The notes under the pieces were generated by a model. The model searched no databases, had not been told where the DNA came from, and worked only from the letters and a program-made list of their open reading frames with translations. Positions 6,477 to 16,859 of a stretch of 64,000 bases of DNA are shown here, in pieces. Source of the DNA: Peptoclostridium litorale DSM 5388 (GTDB lineage Bacteria; Bacillota; Clostridia; Peptostreptococcales; Peptostreptococcaceae); contig NZ_FSRH01000007.1 of NCBI RefSeq assembly GCF_900141635.1, forward strand, positions 62,001 through 126,000. Reading direction: 5' to 3'. The position numbers and the translations under genes are program-made. The first letter of the stretch is position 1, and the number at the start of each line of letters is the position of its first letter.

Positions 6477-8258
6477 TTATTTTTCCTCATCAACAACCTT
6501 TATTCCAAGCTCTTCAAGCTGCTTTTCCTCTGCAAATGAAGGAGCCTCAGTAAGAGGGCACGTAGCATTTTGAGTCTTAGGGAATGCTATTACCTGTCTT
6601 ATGTTGTCTTCCCCTGCAAGAAGCATTATAAGCCTGTCAAATCCAAAAGCTATTCCTCCATGAGGTGGAGTTCCATATTTGAATGCATCAAGAAGGAATC
6701 CAAACTTCTCATATGCCTCTTCTTCGCTGAATCCAAGCGATTTGAACATTTTCTTTTGAAGCTCTTCATTGTATATCCTAAGGCTTCCTCCTCCAAGTTC
6801 AAATCCGTTAAGCACTATGTCATAAGCCTTTGCCCTTACTGAAACAGGATCAGTTTCCAGCATTTCAAGGTCTTCGTCCATAGGAGCCGTGAATGGATGG
6901 TGAACAGCTACATATCTGTCTTCTTCTTCGTCATATTCAAACAGCGGGAATTCCGTAACCCATGCAAGCTTGTATTCGTTCTTGTCAAGTATTTCAAGCT
7001 GCTTTGCAACCTCAACCCTTAGATGTCCAAGAGAATCAAATACAACCTTGTTATTGTCAGCCACGAACAAAAGAAGGTCTCCCTCTTTTGCATCCATTTT
7101 TTCAGTTATGGCATTTAGGGTTTCCTCACTGAGGAATTTTGATATTGGAGACGTTATTCCTTCAGTTGTATATTTCATCCATGCAAGCCCTTTTGCTCCA
7201 TATGTCTTTGCAAAGTCTTCAAGCTTTGTTATTCCCTTTCTTGTGAAGCTGTCCGCGTTTGCCTTTATGTTTATTCCTCTTACGCTTCCTCCGCTTTGAA
7301 CCGCTCCCGTGAACACCTTGAAGTCGCAGTCCTTCACTTCTTCTGAAATGTCAACGAGCTCAAATCCAAACCTAAGGTCCGGCTTGTCAGAGCCGTACTT
7401 TTCCATGGCCATTTTGTAAGGGATCCTCACGAAAGGAGTCTGGATTTCCACATTCAAGGCATCCTTGAATATCTTCTTCATCATTTCTTCCATTATGCCT
7501 ATTATGTCGTCTATTTCCACAAAACTCATCTCACAGTCTATCTGAGTGAACTCAGGCTGTCTGTCTGCTCTTAGGTCTTCATCCCTGAAGCACTTCACTA
7601 TCTGGAAGTACCTGTCCATTCCCGCAACCATAAGAAGCTGCTTGAAAAGCTGCGGAGACTGTGGAAGTGCATAGAATTTGCCTTGGTTAACCCTGCTTGG
7701 AACAAGATAGTCCCTTGCGCCTTCAGGAGTAGGCTTAGTAAGCATAGGCGTTTCTATCTCAAGGAATCCATTTTCAGAAAGATAGTTTCTCACTATGCTA
7801 CCGACCTTGTGTCTAAGTATGAAATTCTTTTGCATAGAAGCCTTTCTAAGGTCAAGGTACCTGTACTTTAGTCTAAGGTTTTCTGAAACATCGTCGTCAT
7901 CCTTTATGTATATAGGCGGAGTTGCCGCCTCATTCAGTATTCTAAGCTCCTGCGCGAAAACCTCTATGTCTCCTGTAGGCATGTTTGGGTTTTTAGACTG
8001 TCTTTCAAAAACCTTTCCCGTTACAGCTACTACGTACTCAGATCCCAGTTTTTCAGCCTTTTCAAACGCCTCTTTTGACACTTCAGTGTCAAACACTATC
8101 TGCGCAATCCCCTGTCTGTCTCTAACGTCTGCAAATATAAGACCTCCAAGATTTCTCTTTCTTTGCACCCATCCCATTAGTACAACTTCTGCACCTATAT
8201 TGGCTTCCCTAAGGTCTCCGCAATAGTGAGTCCTCTTAAGCCCGTTTAATGTTTCCAT
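6477..8258 (-). CDS. aspS: Aspartyl-tRNA synthetase
   Basis: A 593-residue class II synthetase of bacterial length, charging tRNA-Asp in the cytoplasm. The N-terminal OB-fold anticodon-binding domain (about 1-105) contains [20 protein letters not shown]. The catalytic core has motif 2 ([18 protein letters not shown], about 216-233) and, near the end, motif 3 ([15 protein letters not shown]). The GAD insertion of bacterial-type enzymes lies between (about 290-400). The start is the ATG after AGGAGGAG. It follows hisS by 32 bases, and the hisS-aspS pair is common in Clostridia. Whether it is discriminating (Asp only) or also charges tRNA-Asn cannot be settled from this window. Confidence 0.98.
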   Translation of the reverse strand: METLNGLKRTHYCGDLREANIGAEVVLMGWVQRKRNLGGLIFADVRDRQGIAQIVFDTEVSKEAFEKAEKLGSEYVVAVTGKVFERQSKNPNMPTGDIEVFAQELRILNEAATPPIYIKDDDDVSENLRLKYRYLDLRKASMQKNFILRHKVGSIVRNYLSENGFLEIETPMLTKPTPEGARDYLVPSRVNQGKFYALPQSPQLFKQLLMVAGMDRYFQIVKCFRDEDLRADRQPEFTQIDCEMSFVEIDDIIGIMEEMMKKIFKDALNVEIQTPFVRIPYKMAMEKYGSDKPDLRFGFELVDISEEVKDCDFKVFTGAVQSGGSVRGINIKANADSFTRKGITKLEDFAKTYGAKGLAWMKYTTEGITSPISKFLSEETLNAITEKMDAKEGDLLLFVADNNKVVFDSLGHLRVEVAKQLEILDKNEYKLAWVTEFPLFEYDEEEDRYVAVHHPFTAPMDEDLEMLETDPVSVRAKAYDIVLNGFELGGGSLRIYNEELQKKMFKSLGFSEEEAYEKFGFLLDAFKYGTPPHGGIAFGFDRLIMLLAGEDNIRQVIAFPKTQNATCPLTEAPSFAEEKQLEELGIKVVDEEK

Positions 8259-8290
8259 TTTACAAACTCCTCCTTAAATATCTGCTTCTT

Positions 8291-9550
8291 CTAAAGTCTT
8301 TCCTTTATTTCTTCCATGAGCTTGCTTAGCTTTATTTCAAACTGCTTTGAAGTCTTCATGTCTTTGAGCGTAACCGCATCATTTTTCATTTCATCTTCCC
8401 CAAGCACTACTGTGAATCTTGCATTTTGCTTGTCTGAATACTTGAACTGCGCCTTTACACTTCTTCCAAGGTGGTCCTTGTCTGCGCTTATTCCATTTTC
8501 TCTGAGCCTTGAAAGTATATTCATGCTCTCAGCCTGCGCCACATCACCTATTGTTACTATGAATATGTCAAGCCCCTTTTGGACAGGAAGTTCTATGTCA
8601 TTGTTTTGAATTGTAAGGAGCAGCCTTTCGATTCCCATCCCAAAGCCTATCGCAGGTGTGTCAGGGCCGCCAAGCTCGCTTACAAGGTTATCGTATCTTC
8701 CTCCTCCGCACACAGTGCTTTGGGCTCCTATGTCCTCAGATATTATCTCAAATGCAGTCTTGCTATAGTAGTCAAGACCTCTCACTATCCTAGGGTCAAT
8801 CTCAAATTCCACATCCATGCTCTGGAGATATGTCTTTACCTTTTCAAAGTGGTCGCTGCACTCATCGCATATGTGGTCAAGCATAAGAGGTATGTCGCTT
8901 ATTGCAGCCTTACAGCTGTCATTTTTACAGTCTATAACCCTCATAGGATTCTTATCTATTCTGTCTATGCATGTTTCGCAAAGGCTGTCCTTCTTACCGT
9001 CAAGATATTTCATAAGCAGCTCATTATACTCTTTTCTGCACTTTGGACATCCTATTGAATTTATTCTAAGGCTCAGCCTCTGCAGGCCCACCTTTTTGAA
9101 AAATTCCATGGCAAGAGCTATAACCTCGGCATCTATCGAAGGATTGTCGCTTCCAAACACCTCTATGCCAAACTGGTGGAAAGCCCTCATTCTTCCAGCC
9201 TGCGGCCTTTCATACCTGAAGCACGGCGTCACATAGAAAAGCTTTGTCGGCTGTGCACCTGCATAGAGCTTGTTTTCAATAAAAGCCCTTACCGCAGGGG
9301 CTGTCCCTTCCGGCTTTAGCGTTATACTTCTCTTTCCCTTGTCTTCAAATGTATACATTTCCTTTTGAACAACATCAGTAGTCTCCCCTATTCCTCTTTG
9401 GAAAAGCTCTGTATGCTCAAATACCGGAGTCCTTATTTCATTATATCCAAATGTTTTGCACACGTCTCTGAAAAGCCCTTCAAGGTATACCCACTTTTCA
9501 GATTCTCCAGGCAGTACGTCCTTTGTACCCTTTGGAGCCTTAGTCAGCAT
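8291..9550 (-). CDS. hisS: Histidyl-tRNA synthetase
   Basis: A 419-residue class II synthetase. Motif 2 (YVTPCFRYERPQAGRMRAFHQ) lies at about 105-125, the histidine-specific RGLDYYSKTAFE at about 258-269, and GFGMGIERLLL (motif 3) at about 302-312. A C-terminal anticodon-binding domain follows. An unusual four-cysteine stretch (CPKCRKEY...CETC, about 168-192) and further cysteines in the insertion domain could bind zinc. The start overlaps the end of hemZ by 11 bases, with a GGAGG site inside the hemZ coding end, so the genes are translationally coupled. Confidence 0.97.
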   Translation of the reverse strand: MLTKAPKGTKDVLPGESEKWVYLEGLFRDVCKTFGYNEIRTPVFEHTELFQRGIGETTDVVQKEMYTFEDKGKRSITLKPEGTAPAVRAFIENKLYAGAQPTKLFYVTPCFRYERPQAGRMRAFHQFGIEVFGSDNPSIDAEVIALAMEFFKKVGLQRLSLRINSIGCPKCRKEYNELLMKYLDGKKDSLCETCIDRIDKNPMRVIDCKNDSCKAAISDIPLMLDHICDECSDHFEKVKTYLQSMDVEFEIDPRIVRGLDYYSKTAFEIISEDIGAQSTVCGGGRYDNLVSELGGPDTPAIGFGMGIERLLLTIQNNDIELPVQKGLDIFIVTIGDVAQAESMNILSRLRENGISADKDHLGRSVKAQFKYSDKQNARFTVVLGEDEMKNDAVTLKDMKTSKQFEIKLSKLMEEIKERL

Positions 9551-11018
9551 TTTTCAAAACCTCCTTTTTCTTTCTGAGTATCATCTCATCCACTCTTTCT
9601 ATATAGTGCTCTATGTTTTTGACGTTCGGAACCCTTTCTATCCTGTTTTCGTCATGATATACGAATTTCGATATCGCCCCGGCACCCGCCGCCAGTATGG
9701 TCTGGGTCTCTTCCATTATATTTATGTTGTATATGCACTCGCAGCCCACCTTGGCATACCCTATGTTTTCAAGATTTCCAAGCATGTGCTTTTGCCTGTA
9801 CATGTAATACGGCCTAAGATCCATGTCAATTGCACTTTCCATTGCGGTCTGTACCATCTTGCTCACATTTTCATACTGGGCCAGCTCGTGGCTGTCTATC
9901 TCCTCTTTGAGTCTTGACGCCCTTTTGATGGCCATTGTGTGTACTGTAAGGCTTTCAGGCGAAAGCTGGGCTATCTTTCCCAGTGTATATTTCACCATGT
10001 CCACGTCTTCTCCAGGAAGTCCGAGTATTATGTCCATGTTTATGTTCGTAAAGCCTTTTCTCCTTGCCAGATGGAATGCGTCCTCTATGTCCTTTGCGCT
10101 GTGATTTCTTCCGACCTTTTTCAGCGTCAGGTCATTCATAGTTTGAGGATTTATGCTTATCCTGTCTATTTCCATCTCCCTTAGAACGTCCAGCTTTTCT
10201 TCGTCTATGGTGTCGACCCTTCCGGCCTCCACTGTAAATTCTACCACGCTTGAAAAGTCAAAGCTTTGCCTTATTGCAACTATAAGCTCCTTAAGCTCGT
10301 TTGCATCAAGCGTTGTCGGCGTTCCTCCACCTATATATACTGTATGGAGTTTTTTGCCCCACAGCCTAGCCATGTCTGCAATTTCTTCTATCTCCTTTAT
10401 GAGGCACTCGACGTATTTCGCCTTTAGATGCCCCCACTGCTTCAGAGTATTCGATGGAAAAGAACAGTATATGCACCTTGTAGGACAAAATGGTATGCTG
10501 ACATAAAGCGATATTAGAGAGTCGTCTATGGGATATATATACTTTCTCTCCGTAAGAGCTATTTCAAGAGCCATAGACGCCTTTTGAGGCGACAGCATGT
10601 ATTTTTGAGTGAGCACATCACAGACATCCTCTTTGCAAAGGCCCTCGTCCAAAAGCTCCTGCACTATCTTTGTGGGCCTTATTCCCGTAAGTATGCCCCA
10701 AGGCATGCTCTTTCCGTGAATCTCACTCAAAATGATATAGAGCGCCTTTTTAAGCAGATTTTTAGATTCTCTTTTAATCCCATGGGAATCCTTTATTTTG
10801 CAGTTTTTCGAGCAACACTCTTTTTCATGCTTTAAAACGCCGCCTACATAGTAAGCGGCCCTGCTGCATATGGAATCTTCGCCCTTCGAAATATCCAAAC
10901 TTATAAATCTTTCAAATCCGTCATTTGAGTCTGCAAATTCAAAATCTCCTTCGAAAAGCTTTACAAGCTCTCCTGTTTCGTATTTGAATTTTTCATTTTC
11001 TAAAGATATATAAAGCAT
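9540..11018 (-). CDS. hemZ: Oxygen-independent coproporphyrinogen III dehydrogenase HemZ
   Basis: A 492-residue radical SAM protein of the HemZ branch of the HemN family, acting in anaerobic heme synthesis (oxidative decarboxylation of coproporphyrinogen III). The radical SAM motif SIPFCPTRCIYCSFPS lies at about 174-189, with the family C-x3-C-x2-C spacing. YIGGGTPTTL follows at about 229-238. Roughly 165 residues precede the motif, as in Bacillus HemZ but not HemN, and include a short cysteine-containing segment (ECCSKNC). No other heme genes are visible here, so the in vivo substrate in this organism is uncertain. The stop lies inside hisS; the metallo-hydrolase gene ends five bases upstream. 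Confidence 0.9.
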   Translation of the reverse strand: MLYISLENEKFKYETGELVKLFEGDFEFADSNDGFERFISLDISKGEDSICSRAAYYVGGVLKHEKECCSKNCKIKDSHGIKRESKNLLKKALYIILSEIHGKSMPWGILTGIRPTKIVQELLDEGLCKEDVCDVLTQKYMLSPQKASMALEIALTERKYIYPIDDSLISLYVSIPFCPTRCIYCSFPSNTLKQWGHLKAKYVECLIKEIEEIADMARLWGKKLHTVYIGGGTPTTLDANELKELIVAIRQSFDFSSVVEFTVEAGRVDTIDEEKLDVLREMEIDRISINPQTMNDLTLKKVGRNHSAKDIEDAFHLARRKGFTNINMDIILGLPGEDVDMVKYTLGKIAQLSPESLTVHTMAIKRASRLKEEIDSHELAQYENVSKMVQTAMESAIDMDLRPYYMYRQKHMLGNLENIGYAKVGCECIYNINIMEETQTILAAGAGAISKFVYHDENRIERVPNVKNIEHYIERVDEMILRKKKEVLKNAD

Positions 11019-11023
11019 TTATT

Positions 11024-11644
11024 TTATACTCCAGTCATATATGGATTTCTCTCTTTTTCAAATTCAAGGCTGCTCGCCCTGCCGTGTCCCGGAAGGACTT
11101 TAAGATCTTCGTCTATGGATTTTAGGCGCTTTAGTGAATTTTCCATTTTGGATGGATCTGCTCCAAAGAGGTCAGTTCTTCCTATTGATCCCGTAAACAG
11201 CGTATCTCCTGTAAACAGGTACTCTCCCAGCTTAAAACAGCTTCCTCCCGGCGTATGTCCCGGCGTGTATATGACTTCAAATTCAAGCTCTCCCGCTTTT
11301 ATTATATCCCCATCGCTGAAGTATTCGTCCGCATCAAAGCTTATATGCTCCACTCCCATGCATCCAGTAAGATTCTTGTCCTTGTCGTTTAAAAGTTCTT
11401 TTTCCTTTTTGTGAGCCGCCACCTTGGCTCCTGTAAGCTTTCTAAGCTGCTCAACCGCTCCTATGTGGTCTCCATGCCCATGAGTGAGCAGTATATATTT
11501 TATGTCAAGACCTCGCTTATCTATAAGCTTTTTTATCTTGTCCACATTTCCACCCGGGTCTATAACTGCGCCGACCTTGTTGTCGTCTGCGATTATATAG
11601 CAGTTTACGGCATATATTCCAACTTCAAACGTTTCCAAAAACAT
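11024..11644 (-). CDS. Metallo-beta-lactamase-fold hydrolase (glyoxalase II-like)
   Basis: A 206-residue protein with the full zinc-binding set of the fold: THGHGDHIG (about 54-62), a further His in TPGHTPGG (about 128-135), Asp in FTGDTLFTGSIGRTD and His in LPGHG near the end. The compact size without the C-terminal glyoxalase II domain matches the YcbL/GloB-like group. Family members hydrolyse thioesters such as S-lactoylglutathione, but glutathione is not expected in this organism, so the substrate is unknown. The spacing is tight to hemZ and dtd. Confidence 0.9.
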   Translation of the reverse strand: MFLETFEVGIYAVNCYIIADDNKVGAVIDPGGNVDKIKKLIDKRGLDIKYILLTHGHGDHIGAVEQLRKLTGAKVAAHKKEKELLNDKDKNLTGCMGVEHISFDADEYFSDGDIIKAGELEFEVIYTPGHTPGGSCFKLGEYLFTGDTLFTGSIGRTDLFGADPSKMENSLKRLKSIDEDLKVLPGHGRASSLEFEKERNPYMTGV

Positions 11645-11654
11645 CTTATCCCTC

Positions 11655-12104
11655 CTAGAAATTCTTTTTCGAGTCTATAATAATGGTCACAGGCCCGTCA
11701 TTTACAATGTCCACTACCATATGGGCGCCAAAGCTTCCTGTTTGAACTTTTATCCCTGCATCCTTCGCCTGGCTTACAAATTTTTCGTATAGCTCATTTG
11801 CCATGTCGGGCTTTGCCGCCTCTGTGAAATTAGGCCTTCTACCCTTTCTGCAGTCCCCGTAAAGCGTAAACTGCGAAATAGCAAGAAGCTCGCCGCCTAT
11901 ATCGAGCAGAGAAAGATTCATCTTTTCCTGCTCGTCTTCAAATATCCTGAGATTGGATATCTTTTCCACAAGGTATTTTACATCCGCCTGTGTATCATCA
12001 TGAGTTACGCCCAAAAGCACCATGAGCCCCTTATCTATCTTGCCAACCACTTCATTGTCAACACTTACGCTTGATGCTGACACCCTTTGAACTACCGCTC
12101 TCAT
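11655..12104 (-). CDS. dtd: D-aminoacyl-tRNA deacylase
   Basis: A 149-residue protein that removes D-amino acids wrongly attached to tRNA. It begins [13 protein letters not shown] and carries the two signature segments of the active site, SQFTLYGD (about 76-83) and NDGPVTI near the C-terminus with its Gly-Pro motif. I choose the ATG at 12104, eight bases after AAGGAG, over a TTG two codons upstream. It lies directly after relA, as in many Firmicutes, and 10 bases before the hydrolase gene. Confidence 0.96.
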   Translation of the reverse strand: MRAVVQRVSASSVSVDNEVVGKIDKGLMVLLGVTHDDTQADVKYLVEKISNLRIFEDEQEKMNLSLLDIGGELLAISQFTLYGDCRKGRRPNFTEAAKPDMANELYEKFVSQAKDAGIKVQTGSFGAHMVVDIVNDGPVTIIIDSKKNF

Positions 12105-12124
12105 AATCAAATCTCCTTATATAT

Positions 12125-14308
12125 CTAGTTTACAACTCTGAACACGTCTAAAACTCCCGAAAGGGATTTTATCTTGTTCATTATGCTCTTAAGCTGCTCT
12201 TTGCTCTCGACCTGCAAAAGCAGTGTCATATTGGCTATGCCGTCTTTTCCTGTTCTTGCATTTATTCCATTTAGTGATATCTTTTCCGATACGAATATCT
12301 GAGTGATTTCAGTCAAAAGTCCGCTTCGATCGTTGGCCTTGACCTTGACTTCCGCTTCAAAAGACGCCTTCTTCTTGAGATCCCACTCGACATCTATTAT
12401 CCTGTTTATGCTTTCAGGGTCTTCTATATTTATATTGGGGCAGTCCTTCCTGTGTATGGACACGCCCCTGCCCTTAGTTATAAAACCTATTATGTCATCT
12501 CCCGGCAGCGGATTGCAGCATTTTGCAAATCTGACAAGTATGTTGTCCACACCTTTTACTACTATTCCCTGGCTTCTAGTCTTTTCCTTGGGCTTTTGCT
12601 CTTTTTCCTGGATTCTGCCCATTATCTCGGCATCTCTTTTTGCATCGTCTTTTACAGTATCTTTTTCCAGTTCAAACTTCAGCTTGCCTATTACCTGATT
12701 TGCCGTTATGCCGCCATATCCTATGGCCGCATGGAGCTCCTCTTCATTCGAATAGTTGAGCTTTTTGAGCACAAGACTCATATACTTGTGCTTGAATATC
12801 TCGCTTGCAGAAAGCCCGTGCCTTTTAGCCTCTTGAAAAAGAAGTTCCTTTCCCTTTTCTATGTTCTCGCTCCTGTTCGCCTTTCTAAACCACTGCTTTA
12901 TCTTGTTCTTGGCATGAGAACTCTTTGCAATGTTAAGCCAGTCCCTACTAGGGCCGCTACTGCTGGAAGACGTCACAACCTGGACTATGTTTCCGTTTTT
13001 AAGCTTATAGTCTATAGGAACCATCCTGCCGTCAATTTTTGCGCCTATGCATTTATTTCCTACGTCTGTATGGACTTTGTATGCAAAGTCTATTGGCGTC
13101 GAGCCGGCAGGCATCTCTATGACGTCACCTTTTGGAGTGAACACAAAGACCTGATTCGTAAACAGGTCTATCTTGAGGGCCTCCATGAATTCTCTCGGGT
13201 CGTTGAGGTCATCCTGCCATTCCATCATCTGTCTAAGCCATGAAAGTTTCTTGTCAAGATCGTCCTTGTCCATGCCCGTCTTGCCTTCCTTGTACTGCCA
13301 GTGCGCCGCTATACCGTACTCTGCGGTTTTATGCATGTCGAACGTCCTGACCTGTATCTCAAGCGGCCCTCCGTCAAGCCCTACAACAGTAGTGTGTATG
13401 GACTGGTACATATTGGGCTTTGGCATTGCGATATAGTCCTTGAACCTTCCCGGAATAGGCCTCCATATTGTATGAACCACGCCCAGTATTGCATAGCAAT
13501 CCTTTATGGAATTGACTATTATCCTTACCCCTGTAAGGTCATATATCTGGTCGAAGCCCTTGCCCTGGTAGTGCATTTTCCTGTATATGCTGTAGAAGTG
13601 CTTTGCCCTTCCGCTTATTTCAAATTCCACCCCAAGGTCTTCTACATTTTCCTTTAAAAGCTTTATAACATTTTGTATATAGTCTTCCCTTTGCCTTTTC
13701 TTCTTTGAAACCTTCTCAACAAGCTCATAGTAGCCGTCGGGGTCAAGGTATCTCAGCGCAGTGTCCTCAAGCTCAAACTTTATTTTAGATATACCTAGCC
13801 TGTTTGCTATAGGTGCGTATATCTCAAGCGTCTCTCTGGCCTTTTCCTTTGCCTTTGCTTCTGACATGTAGTTGAGAGTTCTCATATTGTGCAGTCTGTC
13901 CGCAAGCTTTATAAGTACAACCCTTATGTCCTTTGCCATGGCTATGAACATCTTTCTTATGTTCTCGGCCTGAGTTTCTTCCTTGGACTTGTATTCAATT
14001 TTTCCAAGCTTAGTAACCCCGTCTACCAGTTCTGCAACTTCCGTGCCGAACAGTTTTTTTATATCATCATAGGTATATTTTGTGTCCTCAACTACATCGT
14101 GCAAAAGACCTGCAGCTATTGTCATAACATCCATCTGCAGTTCTACGAGTATTTTTGCAACACTGACCGGGTGTACAAAATATCTCTCTCCTGATTTCCT
14201 GTATTGCCCGACATGGGCGCTTTCTGCAAGGTTGTATGCCTTGATTATAAGCTCCAGATCACTGTCAGGACTGTATTGTTCTATGCTAAGCAGCAAGTTT
14301 TCCAACAT
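12125..14308 (-). CDS. relA: Bifunctional (p)ppGpp synthetase/hydrolase
   Basis: A 727-residue long Rel enzyme controlling the stringent response. The HD hydrolase domain is intact (HVGQYRKSGERYFVHP, LLHDVVEDT at about 68-76). The synthetase domain follows (RAKHFYSIYRKM, YDLTGVRIIV), then a TGS domain (VFTPKGDVIEMPAGSTPIDF, about 382-401), a zinc-finger-like CCNPLPGD and a C-terminal ACT domain (about 655-727). Since both catalytic domains look complete, it should both make and degrade (p)ppGpp. It is encoded between apt and dtd, a conserved order in Clostridia. Confidence 0.96.
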   Translation of the reverse strand: MLENLLLSIEQYSPDSDLELIIKAYNLAESAHVGQYRKSGERYFVHPVSVAKILVELQMDVMTIAAGLLHDVVEDTKYTYDDIKKLFGTEVAELVDGVTKLGKIEYKSKEETQAENIRKMFIAMAKDIRVVLIKLADRLHNMRTLNYMSEAKAKEKARETLEIYAPIANRLGISKIKFELEDTALRYLDPDGYYELVEKVSKKKRQREDYIQNVIKLLKENVEDLGVEFEISGRAKHFYSIYRKMHYQGKGFDQIYDLTGVRIIVNSIKDCYAILGVVHTIWRPIPGRFKDYIAMPKPNMYQSIHTTVVGLDGGPLEIQVRTFDMHKTAEYGIAAHWQYKEGKTGMDKDDLDKKLSWLRQMMEWQDDLNDPREFMEALKIDLFTNQVFVFTPKGDVIEMPAGSTPIDFAYKVHTDVGNKCIGAKIDGRMVPIDYKLKNGNIVQVVTSSSSSGPSRDWLNIAKSSHAKNKIKQWFRKANRSENIEKGKELLFQEAKRHGLSASEIFKHKYMSLVLKKLNYSNEEELHAAIGYGGITANQVIGKLKFELEKDTVKDDAKRDAEIMGRIQEKEQKPKEKTRSQGIVVKGVDNILVRFAKCCNPLPGDDIIGFITKGRGVSIHRKDCPNINIEDPESINRIIDVEWDLKKKASFEAEVKVKANDRSGLLTEITQIFVSEKISLNGINARTGKDGIANMTLLLQVESKEQLKSIMNKIKSLSGVLDVFRVVN

Positions 14309-14349
14309 AATATCACCCTGTTCAAAATGTCTGTATTGCAGATATGCAA

Positions 14350-14865
14350 TTAATACTTTATAAGCGAACGTACTTCATAATCTGAAAGCTTTTGCTCTTT
14401 GGCCTCTAAAAATTCAAGTTCTATAAGATATTCAACTGCAACAACTTTTCCGCCAAGTTTTTCTATAAGCTTGGCAACTGCTTTTGTCGTCCCGCCAGTT
14501 GCAAGAAGATCGTCAACTATTGCCACATTCATGCCCGGCTCTATTGCATCCTTGTGCATTTCAAGAGTATCCACTCCGTACTCCAGGTCATATGAAAAAG
14601 CTTCAGTTTCTCCCGGAAGCTTGCCCGGTTTTCTTACAGGAACAAATCCAGCTCCCATTGCATATGCAACTGGCGCTCCAAGAAGAAATCCTCTCGCCTC
14701 AGGTCCCACTACTACATCGATGTTTTTGTCCTTAAGATTATTCACTATGCTGTCCACTGCATATCTAAAATAGTCTCCATCCTTAAGCAGCGTAGTTATA
14801 TCCTTAAAACTTATTCCTTCCTTTGGAAAGTTTTCAATCTCTCTTATCTTTTCCTTTAAATTCAT
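14350..14865 (-). CDS. apt: Adenine phosphoribosyltransferase
   Basis: A 171-residue purine salvage enzyme making AMP from adenine and PRPP. The PRPP-binding signature [16 protein letters not shown] is at about 114-129, and the [12 protein letters not shown] start is typical. The longest frame begins 19 codons earlier, but AGGAGG lies nine bases upstream of the ATG at 14865 and the length then matches the family, so the shorter form is taken. It lies between recJ and relA in the same direction. Confidence 0.96.
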   Translation of the reverse strand: MNLKEKIREIENFPKEGISFKDITTLLKDGDYFRYAVDSIVNNLKDKNIDVVVGPEARGFLLGAPVAYAMGAGFVPVRKPGKLPGETEAFSYDLEYGVDTLEMHKDAIEPGMNVAIVDDLLATGGTTKAVAKLIEKLGGKVVAVEYLIELEFLEAKEQKLSDYEVRSLIKY

Positions 14866-15053
14866 TAAATAACTTCCTCCTGAATGATATATTTGAATTT
14901 CGTACAGTTTGAAATAGTCCATTTTTGTAAAAATATGTTCCCGCAGTCAAACTTCCTTGCTATCATTTAAAAATAGATAATAATACAATTATATCTTTTT
15001 AAGATGATTTTATCAATATGCCTTGTGCCTTAGTATTATCCATTTGGGATATT

Positions 15054-16829
15054 TTACTTGCTGAGCCTGAAATCCTTGAGCAGCAGCTGCAGCTTTTTAC
15101 TTCCCATATATTCGTTTATGCCTATGGTATACACCATGTCCATGGCAATACTGATTTTTTTCCCGCTTGCAATCTGGTTAAATTCATCCTCGCCCATTGT
15201 ACTTTCAATTAACTCTTTGAACTTTTCCACTCCGTCAAAGCTTATGGCATCTATTTGACTGCACGTCTTTCCAAAAACACATGAAAGCCTGAGTACATTT
15301 TTGTTTTTTCCAAGTATTCTGACTCCTGTAACTCTGATGCCCTTTTCAGCAAATATGGGAGCACTGTTTCCCTTTCCAAAAGGCTCAAGACTTTTTATCT
15401 GCTCGACTATATCATATGATATACTTTCAAGCGAAAGCCTTTTGTCTATCCTTATTGTTCTTTCCATCTCCTCAAAAGAAAGCCTGCAGTATTCATTGAG
15501 TTTTCTCCTGAGCTCATCCACATTTTCTTCCTCCATGGAAAGGCCCGCGGCCATTGGATGTCCGCCAAATTTGCTTATGAGGCTTTTGCACTGCATAAGC
15601 CCTTCAAACATATTGTACTCTTCTATAGACCTTCCCGAACCCTTGAGCATCTCCCTTCCCCTTGTAAGTACTATAGTGGGCAGATGGTACTGTTCTTTTA
15701 TTCGTCCCGCCACTATTCCGGCTATGCTCTCATGTATTCCCTCATCTACCGCAAGTATCACCTTGTCACGGCTTATGCTGCCGGCTTCTATAATATGCCT
15801 TACTCTTTCCACTCCATCTTCGGTCATCTGCTTTCTCTCTTCATTAAGCCCAACCAGCTTTTTCGCAAGCGCTTGGGCCTCATTATTGTCTTCGCAAAGG
15901 AGAAGCTCCATCGCAATTGCGGCCATTTCAAGCCTGCCCGTGGCATTTATACACGGACCTATTACAAAACCTATATGGTAAGTTCCTATTTTGGATTTTT
16001 CAATTCCCGTCTCCTGCACAAGCGCATTGAGCCCGATGTTTTCTGTTTCTCTTAGCATTTTCATGCCTACACTTGCTATTATGCGGTTTTCCCCTATGAG
16101 ATCCACAACGTCGCATACCGTGGCCATTGCCGCATATTCTATATATGAATCGGCTTCGCTTTCCGGTATTCCAAATTCTTTGTATAACACCCTGGCAAAC
16201 TTGTATGCTATTGCCCCGGCGCACAAGATATCGAATGGGTATGGGCAGTCCGGCCTTTTGGGGTTTATGACAGCATCTGCACAAGGCATTATCTCTTTTC
16301 TGCTGCCGTCTTCATTTTCTTCAAAAGGCAGCTCATGATGGTCTGTCACAACTACATCCATGCCAAGGCTCTTTGCACGCTCTATCTGCTCTATTGAAGA
16401 TATGCCGTTATCACATGTGAGTATTAGCTTTATGCCTTGGTTATGCAAATTTTCCACCGACTGGCTGTTCATGCCGTATCCTTCGAGCTCTCTGTGAGGT
16501 ATATAATAAATCACATCGGCTCCACACCTCAAAAGAGCCCTATAGAGTATGTAACAGCTCATCACCCCGTCGACGTCATAATCCCCATAGACAGCTATAG
16601 TGCTTTTAGACTCTATATGCTGCTTGACTATTCCTATTCCACTGCCCATGTCCTTCATAAGATTAGGGTCGTGAAGGTCATCTATGCAGGGATTCAAAAA
16701 ACTCCTCATTTCATCTTCTTCTCGTATCCCCCGGTTTGCAAGTATGTCCACTATTATCTCACTGCGATTTATATTTCGCGCAATACTATTTGAGTCAGTT
16801 CCGTTTCTTCTAAGCATCCATTTAGCCAA
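15054..16829 (-). CDS. recJ: Single-stranded-DNA exonuclease RecJ
   Basis: A 591-residue DHH-family 5'-3' exonuclease for recombination and mismatch repair. Visible motifs are GDYDVDGVMS (about 81-90), the VVTDHHE core (about 152-158), CAGAIAYK, and the DHHA1 segment with GGHPMAAGLS (about 408-417). A C-terminal OB-fold-like part follows. The best start is a TTG with GGATGTGA four bases upstream. The length is normal for Firmicute RecJ, and no motif is missing. It follows the ABC1 kinase gene by 30 bases. Confidence 0.95.
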   Translation of the reverse strand: MAKWMLRRNGTDSNSIARNINRSEIIVDILANRGIREEDEMRSFLNPCIDDLHDPNLMKDMGSGIGIVKQHIESKSTIAVYGDYDVDGVMSCYILYRALLRCGADVIYYIPHRELEGYGMNSQSVENLHNQGIKLILTCDNGISSIEQIERAKSLGMDVVVTDHHELPFEENEDGSRKEIMPCADAVINPKRPDCPYPFDILCAGAIAYKFARVLYKEFGIPESEADSYIEYAAMATVCDVVDLIGENRIIASVGMKMLRETENIGLNALVQETGIEKSKIGTYHIGFVIGPCINATGRLEMAAIAMELLLCEDNNEAQALAKKLVGLNEERKQMTEDGVERVRHIIEAGSISRDKVILAVDEGIHESIAGIVAGRIKEQYHLPTIVLTRGREMLKGSGRSIEEYNMFEGLMQCKSLISKFGGHPMAAGLSMEEENVDELRRKLNEYCRLSFEEMERTIRIDKRLSLESISYDIVEQIKSLEPFGKGNSAPIFAEKGIRVTGVRILGKNKNVLRLSCVFGKTCSQIDAISFDGVEKFKELIESTMGEDEFNQIASGKKISIAMDMVYTIGINEYMGSKKLQLLLKDFRLSK

Positions 16830-16859
16830 GCTATCACATCCATTTCTACTGTAAAACTA